A stretch of 64,000 nucleotides of DNA from Rhodococcus rhodnii (GCA_000720375.1 JOAA01000016.1:124001-188000), one strand, 5' to 3'. Counted from the first letter of the stretch, positions 52,246 to 61,011 are shown. Notes: a model not told the origin generated them from the sequence alone. A program made the numbers and translations.

Positions 52246-53801
52246 CAGAACTCCTCCACCGTGGTCCGGAAACGCTCGATCAGGACGGCGACCGCGATCG
52301 TGACCACCATCAGCAGGGTGCAGGCGGCGTACGCCATCTGGTTGTTCAGCTCGCCTGGCCGGGAGATCAACCGGCCGATGGCGATGGGCAGCGTGGGCGC
52401 GTCCGGCCTGGCCAGAAAGCTCGTCGCACCGAATTCACCCAGTGCGACGACGTAGCCGAAGGCCGCCGCGGTCACCAACGACCGCCCGACCAACGGAAGA
52501 TCCACCTCGAGCCACACTCGTACTGGACTAGCGCCCAGAGTGCTCGCGGCCTGTCTGAGCCTGTCGTCGATGGATCTCAAGACGGGCAGCAGGATTCGGA
52601 TGATCAACGGTGTCACCACGATCGCCTGCGCCAACGGGACCAGCAGCGGCGATGTCCTGAGGTCGCCGGGCAGAGCGTCCAACGTGATCAAATAGCCGAA
52701 ACCGACCGTGACCGCCGACACGCCAAGCGGCAACATCATCGCGACGTCGACGAGTTCGGCCGTCTTTCCCAAGTGCGTCAACGCGACCGAGGAGAGCACG
52801 CCCAGAACAAGCGCTAGCAGGGTCGCGTCCGTGGCCGTGCTCAACGAGTTCATCGCGGCCCGCAGTCCGGTGACTTCCAGGCTGTTGTCGTGTCCGGTGC
52901 CGGACAGGGCTTTGAAACCCTCCACACTGGACTGACCGAACAGGCTGACGATCGGCGTGAGCAGCAGCACGAGCACGCCGTACGCGATCCCGACGACGAT
53001 CCACTCGCCGCCCATCGGCCTGCGCGCGGTCTCCTGGCGCCCACGCAGTTTCAGCGCCGCCTGCCGCCTTTTCCTTGCCACGGCCCCGATGACAAGGGCC
53101 GTGACCACGGCCACCAGCTGAAGGATCGAGAGCGCGGCCGCGCCCGGCAGATCGAACAGCTGGACCGTACGCAGGTAGATCTCGGTTTCCAAGGTCCGGT
53201 ACTCAGCACCACCCAGGATCAGCACAACCCCGAAACTCGTACTGCAGAACAGAAAGACGACCGCAGCGGCCGAACCGATGGCCGGGGTGAGCGCGGGCAA
53301 CGTGACCGCCGTGAACGCTTTGATCTTGGTGGCGCCCAGGGCCCGTGCCGCGTCCTCGGCGCGCCGGTCCGTGTTCGACCACAGCCCACCGACCGTGCGC
53401 GCCACGACGGCGACGTTGAAGAACGCGTTGGCCAGGATGATCGACCACACGCCACCGTCCGGCATCAAACTGCGGAACGCCAGCCCGACAACGACGGTCG
53501 GAAGCACGAACGGCACGAGCACGATCGCCTGGATCACGGCTTTGCCAGGCAGCTTGCACCGAGCGAGCAGGAACGCCAACGGCATCCCGACGGCGATGGC
53601 GACCACTGTGGACGCCGCGGCCTGCCCGAGCGTGAACGCGACCAGCTGCCACGTGTCGGAGCTGGTGAGAGTGTCGAGCATCTGGGCACGCGCGCCAAGG
53701 CCGATGATCGCCACCACCGGCCACGCGAAGAACAAGGTGAGAAATCCCAGTGGCACAAGGGCCACCAGGACGACGCCTAGCCTTGGACGAGCGAGCGCCA
53801 C
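52245..53801 (-). CDS. thiP: thiamine ABC transporter permease
   Basis: This is a 518-residue permease with two halves of about six helices each, as in ThiP and related sulphate/molybdate permeases (EDAARALGATKIKAFTAVTLPALTPAI is the coupling loop). I use the GTG at 53801, which overlaps the thiB end by 25 bp; the in-frame extension further upstream is only basic sequence without helices. Confidence 0.87.
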   Translation of the reverse strand: MALARPRLGVVLVALVPLGFLTLFFAWPVVAIIGLGARAQMLDTLTSSDTWQLVAFTLGQAAASTVVAIAVGMPLAFLLARCKLPGKAVIQAIVLVPFVLPTVVVGLAFRSLMPDGGVWSIILANAFFNVAVVARTVGGLWSNTDRRAEDAARALGATKIKAFTAVTLPALTPAIGSAAAVVFLFCSTSFGVVLILGGAEYRTLETEIYLRTVQLFDLPGAAALSILQLVAVVTALVIGAVARKRRQAALKLRGRQETARRPMGGEWIVVGIAYGVLVLLLTPIVSLFGQSSVEGFKALSGTGHDNSLEVTGLRAAMNSLSTATDATLLALVLGVLSSVALTHLGKTAELVDVAMMLPLGVSAVTVGFGYLITLDALPGDLRTSPLLVPLAQAIVVTPLIIRILLPVLRSIDDRLRQAASTLGASPVRVWLEVDLPLVGRSLVTAAAFGYVVALGEFGATSFLARPDAPTLPIAIGRLISRPGELNNQMAYAACTLLMVVTIAVAVLIERFRTTVEEF

Positions 53802-54781
53802 TGGTTGACCCAGCTCTCCCGGTTGCGGTCGACGTCCTGCGCGGGCAGCGTCGCCTCGACGTCGCCGGGCATCGGTGCGGACTTCTGCCACGCCTCCGGC
53901 AACGCGACACCCTCACGCGCGGGGTAGACGTACATCTGGTCGGGCACCTCGGCCTGGAACTGCTGGGACAGCATGAAGTCGAGGACCTTCTTGGCACCCT
54001 CGGGGTTCTTGGCGCCCTGCAGCACGCCCGCGTACTCGACCTGGCGGTAGCAGGTCTCCAGCAGCGCCTTGGTGTCCGGCGTGGCGGCCGGGCTGGAGGC
54101 GTAGGAGACGACGAGCGGGCGCGTGCCCTTGCCGGTGCCGGAGAACTCCTGGTTGTAGGCCTCTTCCCAACCGCTGACGACCTTGACGCCGTTGGCCTTC
54201 AGCTTGGTCCAGTAGCCCTGCCACCCGTCCTCGCCGAAGTGCAGGATCGTGCCGAGCAAGAACGCAAGCCCCGGCGAGCTCGTCGCGGGACTCTCGACGA
54301 CGAGCATGTCCTTGTACTTCGGGTCGGCCAGGTCCTCGAACGTCGTGGGCTCGGCGGTGCCTTTGAGGCCGCTCGTGTGCACGTTGACGCACACATCACC
54401 GATGTCGATCGCCGTCAGCCGGTTGGTCGCGTCGAGCTGGTAGCGCTTGTTCGCACCCTGCGCCTCGTAAGGCTGGAACACGTTCTCGTTGAGAGCCCGC
54501 GACGCGAACGTCGAGTCGACGCCGTAAGCAATGTCACCAATCGGGTTGGCCTTCGTCAGCACAAGCTGGTTGGTCAGCGCGCCCGCGTCACCGGACTTAC
54601 GCACCTCGACCTTGATCCCGCTGGTCTTCTGGAACTCATCGAGGAGTTCTTTCCGGACGGCGAAAGAATCGTGCGTGACCAGGGTGACAGTCTGCTGGCT
54701 GCCTTGCTGCGGTTGCTGCTCGGTGGCGAGCGAGCACCCGGCCGTGACCATCGCGAGCAGGGCAATTGCCGTTCGAAGCAC
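53777..54781 (-). CDS. thiB: thiamine-binding lipoprotein
   Basis: This is a 334-residue binding lipoprotein with a signal peptide ending in the lipobox VTAGC and an ABC-type SBP core (QTVTLVTHDSFAVRKELLDEF; LVLTKANPIGDIAYGVD). The GTG at 54781 follows GGGAGG just after the riboswitch. It delivers thiamine or thiamine phosphates to ThiPQ. The TPP riboswitch directly upstream makes the specificity assignment firm. Confidence 0.9.
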   Translation of the reverse strand: MLRTAIALLAMVTAGCSLATEQQPQQGSQQTVTLVTHDSFAVRKELLDEFQKTSGIKVEVRKSGDAGALTNQLVLTKANPIGDIAYGVDSTFASRALNENVFQPYEAQGANKRYQLDATNRLTAIDIGDVCVNVHTSGLKGTAEPTTFEDLADPKYKDMLVVESPATSSPGLAFLLGTILHFGEDGWQGYWTKLKANGVKVVSGWEEAYNQEFSGTGKGTRPLVVSYASSPAATPDTKALLETCYRQVEYAGVLQGAKNPEGAKKVLDFMLSQQFQAEVPDQMYVYPAREGVALPEAWQKSAPMPGDVEATLPAQDVDRNRESWVNQWRSLVQG

Positions 54782-54794
54782 TGTGCGTTCCTCC

Positions 54795-54890
54795 CGTCCC
54801 TGCGCCGGCATTACCCGGATCAGGTTCATACGGTCGAGGGCTGGTTCGCCCTCCTCTCAGCCCGGTTGCACCGGACTCCCGTGGCAGAAC
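54795..54890 (-). promoter_or_regulatory. TPP (Thi-box) riboswitch of thiBPQ
   Basis: On the minus strand the core Thi-box elements CTGAGA and ACCTGATCCGGGTAATGCC are present in the right order, with pairing flanks (CCACGGGAG and GGGACGGGAGG). It lies between the start of the region upstream of thiB and its Shine-Dalgarno, so binding of thiamine pyrophosphate would block translation or transcription of the transporter genes. Confidence 0.9.
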
Positions 54891-54916
54891 CGAGAGCATA
54901 GATGCACGATGGGTGG

Positions 54917-55228
54917 ATGGCCGAACTGCTGACTGACGAAGAGCTGACCTCGGCGCTGACCCACCTGCCGCTCTGGCGCCGGGACGGGTCGACGATCGTG
55001 CGGAGCGTCGAGCTCGCGAGCTTCCCGCAGGCGATCCAGGTGGTGAACCGGGTAGCGGAGATCGCGGAGAACGACGACCACCACCCGGACATCGACATCC
55101 GGTGGCGAACGCTGACATTTGTGCTGAGTACCCACTCGGCAGGCGGTCTGACCGCCAAGGACACCGCACTGGCCACCGAGATCGACGCCGTCATCGAGGC
55201 CGTCCACCCGGGCACGACCGAGGCCTGA
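54917..55228 (+). CDS. pterin-4a-carbinolamine dehydratase
   Basis: This is a 103-residue PCD/DCoH-family protein (HHPDIDIRWRTLTFVLSTHSAGGLTAKDTALA with the family's EN-DHHPD motif). It dehydrates the pterin carbinolamine formed by aromatic amino acid hydroxylases, and may also act as a regulator. ATG 54917 after GGGTGG; an ATG five codons upstream is possible. It stands alone in this gene neighbourhood. Confidence 0.88.
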   Translation: MAELLTDEELTSALTHLPLWRRDGSTIVRSVELASFPQAIQVVNRVAEIAENDDHHPDIDIRWRTLTFVLSTHSAGGLTAKDTALATEIDAVIEAVHPGTTEA

Positions 55229-55296
55229 CGGGGTCGTTGCCCGGCTCAGCCCTGCGCCATCAAGGCCTCCGCCGTGCCTCTGACCTGCGCGAACCA

Positions 55297-55365
55297 AGAA
55301 CTGTCGGACCCCTGCGGTAGCGTAAAAATCGGGGGTCCCCCTGCGGAATTCCAGTTGCGATGGCG
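55297..55365 (+). repeat. 69-bp direct repeat, copy A
   Basis: This is about 75% identical to copy B 102 bp downstream. Each copy starts AGAACTGTCG, then carries a promoter-like core TGTCGGAC-N8-TAGCGT and a palindrome GGGGGTCCCCC. The intergenic region 55229-55603 consists almost entirely of these two units and no gene; see the finding on RecA-independent DNA-damage promoters. Confidence 0.75.
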
Positions 55366-55398
55366 ACCGCCCGCGCCAAGTCCGATGATCATCGACCC

Positions 55399-55467
55399 AG
55401 AACTGTCGTACCCCGCTGATAACGTGAAAATCAGGGGACCCCCTTGGGAATTGCTGTTGCGGTGAAG
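55399..55467 (+). repeat. 69-bp direct repeat, copy B
   Basis: Second copy: TGTCGTAC-N8-TAACGT core, then GGGGACCCCC and ATTGCTGTTGCGGTGAAG at the end, homologous to copy A. The palindrome and the TAnnnT-type hexamer are kept while the spacers differ, which suggests the unit is maintained rather than decaying. Confidence 0.75.
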
Positions 55468-55603
55468 GGCGGCGTCAGCCTGCGGGCCATCGCCGATCGC
55501 CCGACCGGGCGCATTCGGTCACGTGTCGGGCACAAGCTGCAACAGATCAGCCACGACCGCCGATAGCCTCCGGGAATCGTCGACCACTTCCTGGGGGTAC
55601 GCG

Positions 55604-57118
55604 GTGCGTTCCTTAGTCGTCCTCTCCCTGACAGCCGTGCTGGCCGCGGGGCTGCCCGCCACGGTCGCGCAAGCCGAAGAGGACCATCCCGGCCTGCAGA
55701 TCGTATCGTTGGACGGAACTGACATCACCGGCAGACAGTTCGCGATGGTCGCCTTACGCGGCACCCAAGAACTGCCGGACAACGTCGAAATCCAGGTGCA
55801 GCGACCGGACGGCGAATGGGCGCCGTGGCAGCCGCTGGAGACCGACCACGCGATCGACAACAAGACCGAGCCGCTCTGGGTCGGCGACTCGACCGGTCTG
55901 CGCGTGCGTGGCGCCGACGGGTTGTCCGTCGCATTGGTCGACCCTGGTCCTGAGGACGGTATGCGGCGCGAAATGCCCGTGCACACCAGGGAACCGGTCG
56001 TCATCAGCCGGGCCGGGTGGGGCGCGGACGAGTCGGTCCGCGAGGCTTGCTTTGCCCGCCAAGGGATCGGCATCGAGTACGCGACCACGATCAAAGCCGC
56101 GACCATCCATCACACCGCAGGCACGAACGACTACGCGCCGGGTGACTCCGCCCGGATCGCACGCGGCGTCTACCTGTTCCACGCGATCGACCGCGACTGG
56201 TGCGACATCGGTTACAACTTCCTGGTCGACAAGTACGGTCAAGTCTTCGAGGGCCGCATCGGCGGGCTGGAGTACCCGGTCATCGGGGCACACGCGGGCG
56301 GGTTCAACCGGTTCACGTTCGGCGTCTCGATGATGGGCACGTACTCCACCGTCGCGCCGAGCGAGGCCCAGCTCAACGCGGTCGCGGCGGTCGTGGCGTG
56401 GAAGCTGGCGGGCAACTACCGGCTCTTCAACGGCGCGACGACGTTGATCTCCGCGGGTGGCGGCACGTCCAAGTACCCAGCGGGCACGGCTGTCACGCTG
56501 CCGACGATCTTCGCGCACCGAGATGTGGGCAACACCGACTGCCCGGGCACGGTCGCGTACAACGCGATGCCGGCGCTGCGGCAGAAGGTCGGCAACCGGA
56601 CCGGGTTCTGGCGTGGCGGCCCGATCTGGCACAAGTGGACGGAAGCCGGCGGCGAGGCCGGCCCGCTGGGATCGCCGTACCGCGCTGAAAGCAGGACCGG
56701 CAGGGACGGCCGCTACACGACCTTCGCCAACAACACCAAGTCGATCTACTGGTCCGCGGCGACCGGCGCGGTCATCATCGGCGGCGCGATCCGTGACAAG
56801 TGGGGCCAGCTCGGTTTCGAAATGGGCGCACTCGGCTTCCCCGTCACCGACGAGCTGACCACCGCGGACAACGTGGGGCGCTACAACAACTTCGAGCTCG
56901 GCAACGGGTCGATCTACTGGTCCGAAGCGACCGGCGCGCACGTGGTCCTCGGCGCGATCAAGCAGCACTGGGCCACCCTCGGCGCGGAGCAGTCGTACCT
57001 CGGCTATCCGACGAGCGACCAGTACGAGACCGCTGGCGGTCTGCGCAGCGATTTCCAGAACGGTTACGTGTTCTACGACACCGCGACCGGCCAGACCTCG
57101 GATCACCGCAACTCGTAA
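55604..57118 (+). CDS. secreted PGRP-type amidase with LGFP repeats
   Basis: This is a 504-residue exported peptidoglycan-binding amidase. A signal peptide (VRSLVVLSLTAVLAAGLPATVAQA) is followed by an N-terminal domain, then the PGRP/Amidase_2 domain with zinc ligands in IHHTAGTNDY and HRDVGNTDC, and three or four C-terminal LGFP repeats (GALGFPVTDEL, LGYPTSDQY) that bind arabinogalactan or cell-wall polymer. The GTG at 55604 gives the proper signal peptide. It probably trims or remodels the wall. Confidence 0.9.
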   Translation: MRSLVVLSLTAVLAAGLPATVAQAEEDHPGLQIVSLDGTDITGRQFAMVALRGTQELPDNVEIQVQRPDGEWAPWQPLETDHAIDNKTEPLWVGDSTGLRVRGADGLSVALVDPGPEDGMRREMPVHTREPVVISRAGWGADESVREACFARQGIGIEYATTIKAATIHHTAGTNDYAPGDSARIARGVYLFHAIDRDWCDIGYNFLVDKYGQVFEGRIGGLEYPVIGAHAGGFNRFTFGVSMMGTYSTVAPSEAQLNAVAAVVAWKLAGNYRLFNGATTLISAGGGTSKYPAGTAVTLPTIFAHRDVGNTDCPGTVAYNAMPALRQKVGNRTGFWRGGPIWHKWTEAGGEAGPLGSPYRAESRTGRDGRYTTFANNTKSIYWSAATGAVIIGGAIRDKWGQLGFEMGALGFPVTDELTTADNVGRYNNFELGNGSIYWSEATGAHVVLGAIKQHWATLGAEQSYLGYPTSDQYETAGGLRSDFQNGYVFYDTATGQTSDHRNS

Positions 57119-57129
57119 CTCAGCCAGTA

Positions 57130-57166
57130 CCTCCGATCGGCCCCGGTTAAAAGGGCCGATCGGAGG
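57130..57166 (+). terminator. terminator after the PGRP gene
   Basis: CCTCCGATCGGCCC and GGGCCGATCGGAGG form a perfect 14-bp stem around a 9-base loop, followed by TTGTTCG, directly after the amidase stop. Confidence 0.8.
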
Positions 57167-57233
57167 TTGTTCGCGGCGTGAACATGCCGTTTAGCTTCCG
57201 GAATGGGGGATTCACGGAAGCGAGGGATGTTTC

Positions 57234-58595
57234 ATGGCTGATCTGAGCAGACGTCGGGTGTTCACCGGCGCGGTGGCCTTGGCCGGGGCTGCGACGATCG
57301 GACTCAATCCGGTCGCGGCCGCACAGGCGACGCGGCAACGCACCGGTGCCCAGCACGCGCCGTCATTGAACTTCGGCGACTACCCCGTGGTCGCGCGTGT
57401 CCGGGCGCGCCGTGCGCTCGAGCACCTCCGTGTGCTCAGCGACAAGATCGGTCCCCGTATTGCCGGGACGGAAGGCGAACTGCGCGCCAAGGACTACATC
57501 GCACGTGTTCTGCGAGACCTGCGGTACCAAGTGACGTTGCAGCCGTTCCAGATCGCGGACAAGTTCCTCGGCTCTGTCCGTGTCGGCAGGGACACCTGGC
57601 AGACCGGCTCCTCCCCGCAGGGTCTGCAGGACGCGACGCGTGAGGGCGTCGTGATCGATGTCGGTGACGGATCCACGATTCCGGCTGACGTGACAGGAAA
57701 GATCGTGTTCATCGCGGCGGTCACGAACGTCGCCGACGCGTATTCGACTGCCGCCCAACGAGGTGCGGCCGCCGTGCTGCTCGGCCGGATCGGGGCGGAC
57801 CCGCTGCGCAGGCTCTCCGCGTTCTCCCCGACTTTGGCGACACCTGTCACGATCCCAGTGCTTGGTCTCGCGCAGGTTCAAGCCGAGCGGTTACGTGAGC
57901 GGCTCGCCAAAGGCACCGTCAAGGTGAAGGTTTCGTCGGTTCAGCACAAGAACCTGACGTCTTACAACGTAATCGCCGAACGTCCGGCGACATTCCACAA
58001 CCCTGACAACAAAGTCGTCATGGTGACCGCGCACTATGACAGCGTTCCCGGTTCACCTGGCGCCAATGATGACGGCAGCGGCACCGTGTTGTGCCTCGAG
58101 CTCGCCCGAGTGCTGCGGTATCTGCCGACGAACAAAGCGATTCGCTTCGCGTTGTGGGGATCTGAGGAGTACGGGCTGATCGGCTCGCGGCACTACGTGT
58201 CGCAACTGTCCGAACCGGACCTCAAGCGGATCACCGGTACGTTCCAGAACGACATGGTCGCCACGGCTTACGATCCAGCGCACATCTACTGGCTGCTGTC
58301 GGTCGACGGCGCCGACAACGCGACGACGCAAGCCGTTGCCGCTGCGGCAAAGCGCCTCGGCTACGAGCCGCGCACCAAGGGCCCGGTCGCCCGTGGTTCC
58401 AGCGATCACGTGCCGTTCCACGAAAAAGGCGTGCCAGCAGCCAACTTCAGCTGGCGCGGCGAGGGTGGACCGGCGTTGCTGGAGCCGACGTACCACACGC
58501 CTGAAGACACCATCGCCGACAACATCAGCCTTGAGCGCCTTCAGGTTTCGCTCGAGCTGATCGGCGCAGCGGCATACGACCTACTGCGTCATTGA
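57234..58595 (+). CDS. secreted M28-family zinc aminopeptidase
   Basis: This is a 453-residue enzyme with a Tat signal peptide (MADLSRRRVFTGAVALAGA). Order of domains: the N-terminal start of the M28 fold, a protease-associated (PA) insert (about residues 115-205, GKIVFIAAVTNVADAY), then the catalytic domain with HYDSVPGSPGANDDG, WGSEEYGLIGSRHY and the closing TYHTPEDT. These carry the expected His, Asp, Glu and His metal ligands. It cleaves N-terminal residues from peptides outside the membrane. Confidence 0.92.
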   Translation: MADLSRRRVFTGAVALAGAATIGLNPVAAAQATRQRTGAQHAPSLNFGDYPVVARVRARRALEHLRVLSDKIGPRIAGTEGELRAKDYIARVLRDLRYQVTLQPFQIADKFLGSVRVGRDTWQTGSSPQGLQDATREGVVIDVGDGSTIPADVTGKIVFIAAVTNVADAYSTAAQRGAAAVLLGRIGADPLRRLSAFSPTLATPVTIPVLGLAQVQAERLRERLAKGTVKVKVSSVQHKNLTSYNVIAERPATFHNPDNKVVMVTAHYDSVPGSPGANDDGSGTVLCLELARVLRYLPTNKAIRFALWGSEEYGLIGSRHYVSQLSEPDLKRITGTFQNDMVATAYDPAHIYWLLSVDGADNATTQAVAAAAKRLGYEPRTKGPVARGSSDHVPFHEKGVPAANFSWRGEGGPALLEPTYHTPEDTIADNISLERLQVSLELIGAAAYDLLRH

Positions 58596-58602
58596 GCAAG
58601 TT

Positions 58603-58637
58603 CCAGGGCCCTGCCGGACACGACGGCAGGGCCCTGG
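58603..58637. terminator. bidirectional terminator between the M28 and DUF6131 genes
   Basis: CCAGGGCCCTGCCG and CGGCAGGGCCCTGG pair perfectly over 14 bp with a 7-base loop; TTTGC follows on the plus strand. It serves the M28 gene and the convergent small membrane gene. Confidence 0.8.
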
Positions 58638-58646
58638 TTTGCTTGG

Positions 58647-58799
58647 CTAGTAATAGGTCTTGCGGCCGATCGGACGGCCGACGGCGCCGAGCACCGTGAG
58701 GATCAAGCCGATGACCAGCAGGATCCCGCCGATCGTGGTCAGGATCGAAATACCGGCTAACAAGCCGATTACCAGCAGGATCGCACCGAGAATAATCAT
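58647..58799 (-). CDS. 50-residue DUF6131-like membrane protein
   Basis: This is a 50-residue protein with two short hydrophobic helices separated by a turn (MIILGAILLVIGLLAGISIL and IGGILLVIGLILTVLGAVG) and a basic tail (RPIGRKTYY). I recognise it as the small glycine/isoleucine-rich family often placed beside stress genes in actinobacteria. A GGAGG motif precedes the ATG at 58799. It is too short to be found by a length filter but is clearly coding. Confidence 0.85.
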   Translation of the reverse strand: MIILGAILLVIGLLAGISILTTIGGILLVIGLILTVLGAVGRPIGRKTYY

Positions 58800-58853
58800 G
58801 ACACCTCCATGGGGACCTGCCTAAGGAGTTGCCACGGGCCATGCGGTCGAAAC

Positions 58854-59243
58854 CTATGCTTGTTGCACGCTCTGCCAAAGTCCGAGCACGTTGCCTTCGG
58901 TGTCCTTGAAGTACGCCGAGTACCCCATGTCGCCGACAGCGACCTTGGGCGTGACGGTCTGGCCACCGAGCTTCTCGATCTTCTCCAGCGCCTCGTCGAC
59001 ATCCGGAACATCGATGACCAATACGGGCGACGTCACCGGATTGATGCCGCGTTCGAACATCCCACCATTGATGAAGCCGGGCTCGGTGGGCCCGGTCTGC
59101 GGATCGGACGGCCCGGAGGAAACCATGTTGTACTGCAATTCCGGCATACTCATGATGGCCCAGCCAAAAGCCTCCTGGTAGAAGCCTTTCGCGCGGTCCG
59201 CGTCATCGAACGGAACCTCGAAGTGCACAACTCTGCCACTCAT
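58854..59243 (-). CDS. VOC-family (glyoxalase/bleomycin-resistance fold) protein
   Basis: This is a 129-residue protein of the vicinal-oxygen-chelate fold: MSGRVVHFEVPFDDADRAKGFYQEAFGW at the start and VTPKVAVGDMGYSAYFKDTEGNVLGLWQ at the end. His7 and Glu residues are in the usual metal-binding positions. The substrate is unknown. Confidence 0.87.
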   Translation of the reverse strand: MSGRVVHFEVPFDDADRAKGFYQEAFGWAIMSMPELQYNMVSSGPSDPQTGPTEPGFINGGMFERGINPVTSPVLVIDVPDVDEALEKIEKLGGQTVTPKVAVGDMGYSAYFKDTEGNVLGLWQSVQQA

Positions 59244-59286
59244 CGCTTTCGCCTCCCGGTGTTAGGCACCCGACGGTAGACCCCCG

Positions 59287-59859
59287 TCAGCATTTCCGCC
59301 AGGACAACCGGAACGTGGAGGAAACGCTGCTGTCGGTGGAGTCCATGGTCATGAAACTCGTCGCGGACTTTCCCACCACGCGCAGTTCGGCGTTGACAGT
59401 CAACGGTTTCCGCTGCCGGCACGGTCCATGCAGGACATCACCGGGAGGGAGCTGATCGGTAGCCTGCCAGTTGTCACTCAACGGCCCGGGATACGTGTGA
59501 GAACTGTGCCGCGTCGGCATACCGGGGAAAAAGTAATGCCCCTTCATGATTCCCCGTGAACCCGCACCAATGTGCGCGAACCCCCGGTAATCGGCCTGCG
59601 CGATGCCATAGGTGTAGTCATCCGGATGGTTGACCCGCAAACCGATCTCGCACGTCTTACGCACGTCGGAACCATGCGCCTGAACAATGAAATCGCTGTA
59701 GGTGACCGTAAACGCCTGATTGTCCAAGGACATCGCGACCGCGGCACTACCCGCCGCGCACCCGTCCCCCTTGAGACTCAACACCTCGATCGTCACCGGC
59801 GAAGGCGGCGGAACCGCCGCGGAAAGGGCAAGCACGGCCGCAGTCAACACGTTGAGCAT
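59287..59859 (-). CDS. secreted DUF4360-like protein
   Basis: This is a 190-residue exported protein: a signal peptide (MLNVLTAAVLALSAAVPPP) and a mature domain with paired cysteines (GDGCAAGS near the N-terminus, RKTCEIGLRV in the middle, HGPCRQRK and a terminal WRKC), the DUF4360 signature. Function unknown. Its ribosome-binding site AGGAGG overlaps a 9-bp inverted repeat (59868-59898). Confidence 0.87.
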   Translation of the reverse strand: MLNVLTAAVLALSAAVPPPSPVTIEVLSLKGDGCAAGSAAVAMSLDNQAFTVTYSDFIVQAHGSDVRKTCEIGLRVNHPDDYTYGIAQADYRGFAHIGAGSRGIMKGHYFFPGMPTRHSSHTYPGPLSDNWQATDQLPPGDVLHGPCRQRKPLTVNAELRVVGKSATSFMTMDSTDSSVSSTFRLSWRKC

Positions 59860-59867
59860 GGCAACCT

Positions 59868-59898
59868 CCTGGGCGACGGCGGCACGCTATCGCCCAGG
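59868..59898 (-). promoter_or_regulatory. leader hairpin overlapping the Shine-Dalgarno of the DUF4360 gene
   Basis: CCTGGGCGA and TCGCCCAGG pair perfectly across a 13-base loop; the second arm on the message ends CCAGG, which is part of the CCAGGAGG ribosome site six bases before the ATG (59859). Folding would hide the ribosome-binding site. Confidence 0.45.
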
Positions 59899-59956
59899 AA
59901 CAAACCAAGAACACCGCCGGACAGCCCAGCGCACGCTCGGTAGAACGTCAGCGTTG

Positions 59957-60424
59957 TCAGTAGCGCGGCATGTTCGGGATCGCTTTCTCGGCGACCTCGA
60001 TGAGCGCCTCCACTTTCGACACATCCGCGGACACGTCCGCAGCGGTCACTGAGGGAGCCTCTGAAGATCGGTAGGCGACTTCGTTTCGTCGGACTCGCAT
60101 TCGGTTGAAGGGGCGCAAAATCGACCCCAGAGGCGGATCGAGCTGCGCGAGAACGGCTTCGTAGATGGCAATGTGACCGCCACGGCTCGTCGCACGCAGA
60201 CCTTGGTTCTGCAGTACGGCCGCCAAAGCGCGACGTGCGCCGTCGTATGCCAGCGTGTATGCGCCTTCCGGATCCGAGTCCAGCAGCAACCGCGCCGAAG
60301 CGATGTGCGTGCGAGCTCTGCCAAGCTCCGCCTCAGCAGCCTCCAGAGAGGCCGGGACGTGTTCGATGGCGCCACTCGCGATGAGCGCGTCAATCGTTTC
60401 GCGTCCCTGGTTCCACCGGCTCAT
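59957..60424 (-). CDS. HEPN-domain protein
   Basis: This is a 155-residue helical protein of the HEPN superfamily as found next to minimal nucleotidyltransferases (MSRWNQGRETIDALIASG, ARLLLDSDPEGAYTLAYDGARRALAAVL). The usual R-x4-6-H motif is replaced by RVRRNEVAYRS without the histidine, so RNase activity in the classic HEPN way is doubtful. Its ATG overlaps the MNT gene stop by one base (TGATG), so the two are a translationally coupled pair of toxin-antitoxin type. Confidence 0.8.
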   Translation of the reverse strand: MSRWNQGRETIDALIASGAIEHVPASLEAAEAELGRARTHIASARLLLDSDPEGAYTLAYDGARRALAAVLQNQGLRATSRGGHIAIYEAVLAQLDPPLGSILRPFNRMRVRRNEVAYRSSEAPSVTAADVSADVSKVEALIEVAEKAIPNMPRY

Positions 60425-61011
60425 CAGGCCTCCTGGTTGAGACTCAATTCGGTCAGCGGACGCTCGCGAACGCTGGTGAGGAACGGATCCGTGGTGCTCG
60501 CCGCCCAGGATTCGGGCGTGATCCGATGGACGTTGACCTCGCGGCCCAGCCGCCGCGACACGCGTTCAGCCAAGTCGAAAAGCTCGTCCGGGTCAGGTGA
60601 ACCGACGACGAGGACATCGACATCGCCAGGCGGCGGTCCCGGTTCGCCGCTGTAGCGCGCGGCCCAGGACCCATAGATGTACGCCTCGCGCACGCCCGGC
60701 AGCTCGGACAAGGCCTCGGTCAGCAATGGCATCGGCCCGAAGGTAGCCGCGATGAGATCGCTCAGCGGCCGGTAGAGCGGGGTGTCCGTGCGGGCTTTGA
60801 CCAGACGGCTCCGGCCCACCCGCCGATCTTCCAGAATCCCACCGTCGGTCAGCCGCTCGACTTCACGCAGCACAGCGGTCGGCGTGACACCGCAAGCCTC
60901 AGCGAGCTCGGTGATGGTGTATTCGCGGTCCGGATGCAGCAGCACGAGTGCGAGCAGCTCGCCTTGCATGCGCGAACGCAGCAGCGGCAGCAGACTCGGC
61001 GAAGGTTTCAT
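60424..61011 (-). CDS. winged-helix/MNT nucleotidyltransferase protein
   Basis: This is a 195-residue protein: an N-terminal winged helix (YTITELAEACGVTPTAVLREVERLTDGGI) and a C-terminal minimal nucleotidyltransferase domain with YGSWAARYSGEP and the catalytic GDVDVLVVG. The ATG at 61011 is preferred over ATGs at 61023 and 61032 because the latter lie inside the 36-bp dyad 61006-61041. Such MNT proteins can AMPylate or cap the partner HEPN protein. The wHTH part probably represses its own promoter. Confidence 0.82.
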   Translation of the reverse strand: MKPSPSLLPLLRSRMQGELLALVLLHPDREYTITELAEACGVTPTAVLREVERLTDGGILEDRRVGRSRLVKARTDTPLYRPLSDLIAATFGPMPLLTEALSELPGVREAYIYGSWAARYSGEPGPPPGDVDVLVVGSPDPDELFDLAERVSRRLGREVNVHRITPESWAASTTDPFLTSVRERPLTELSLNQEA

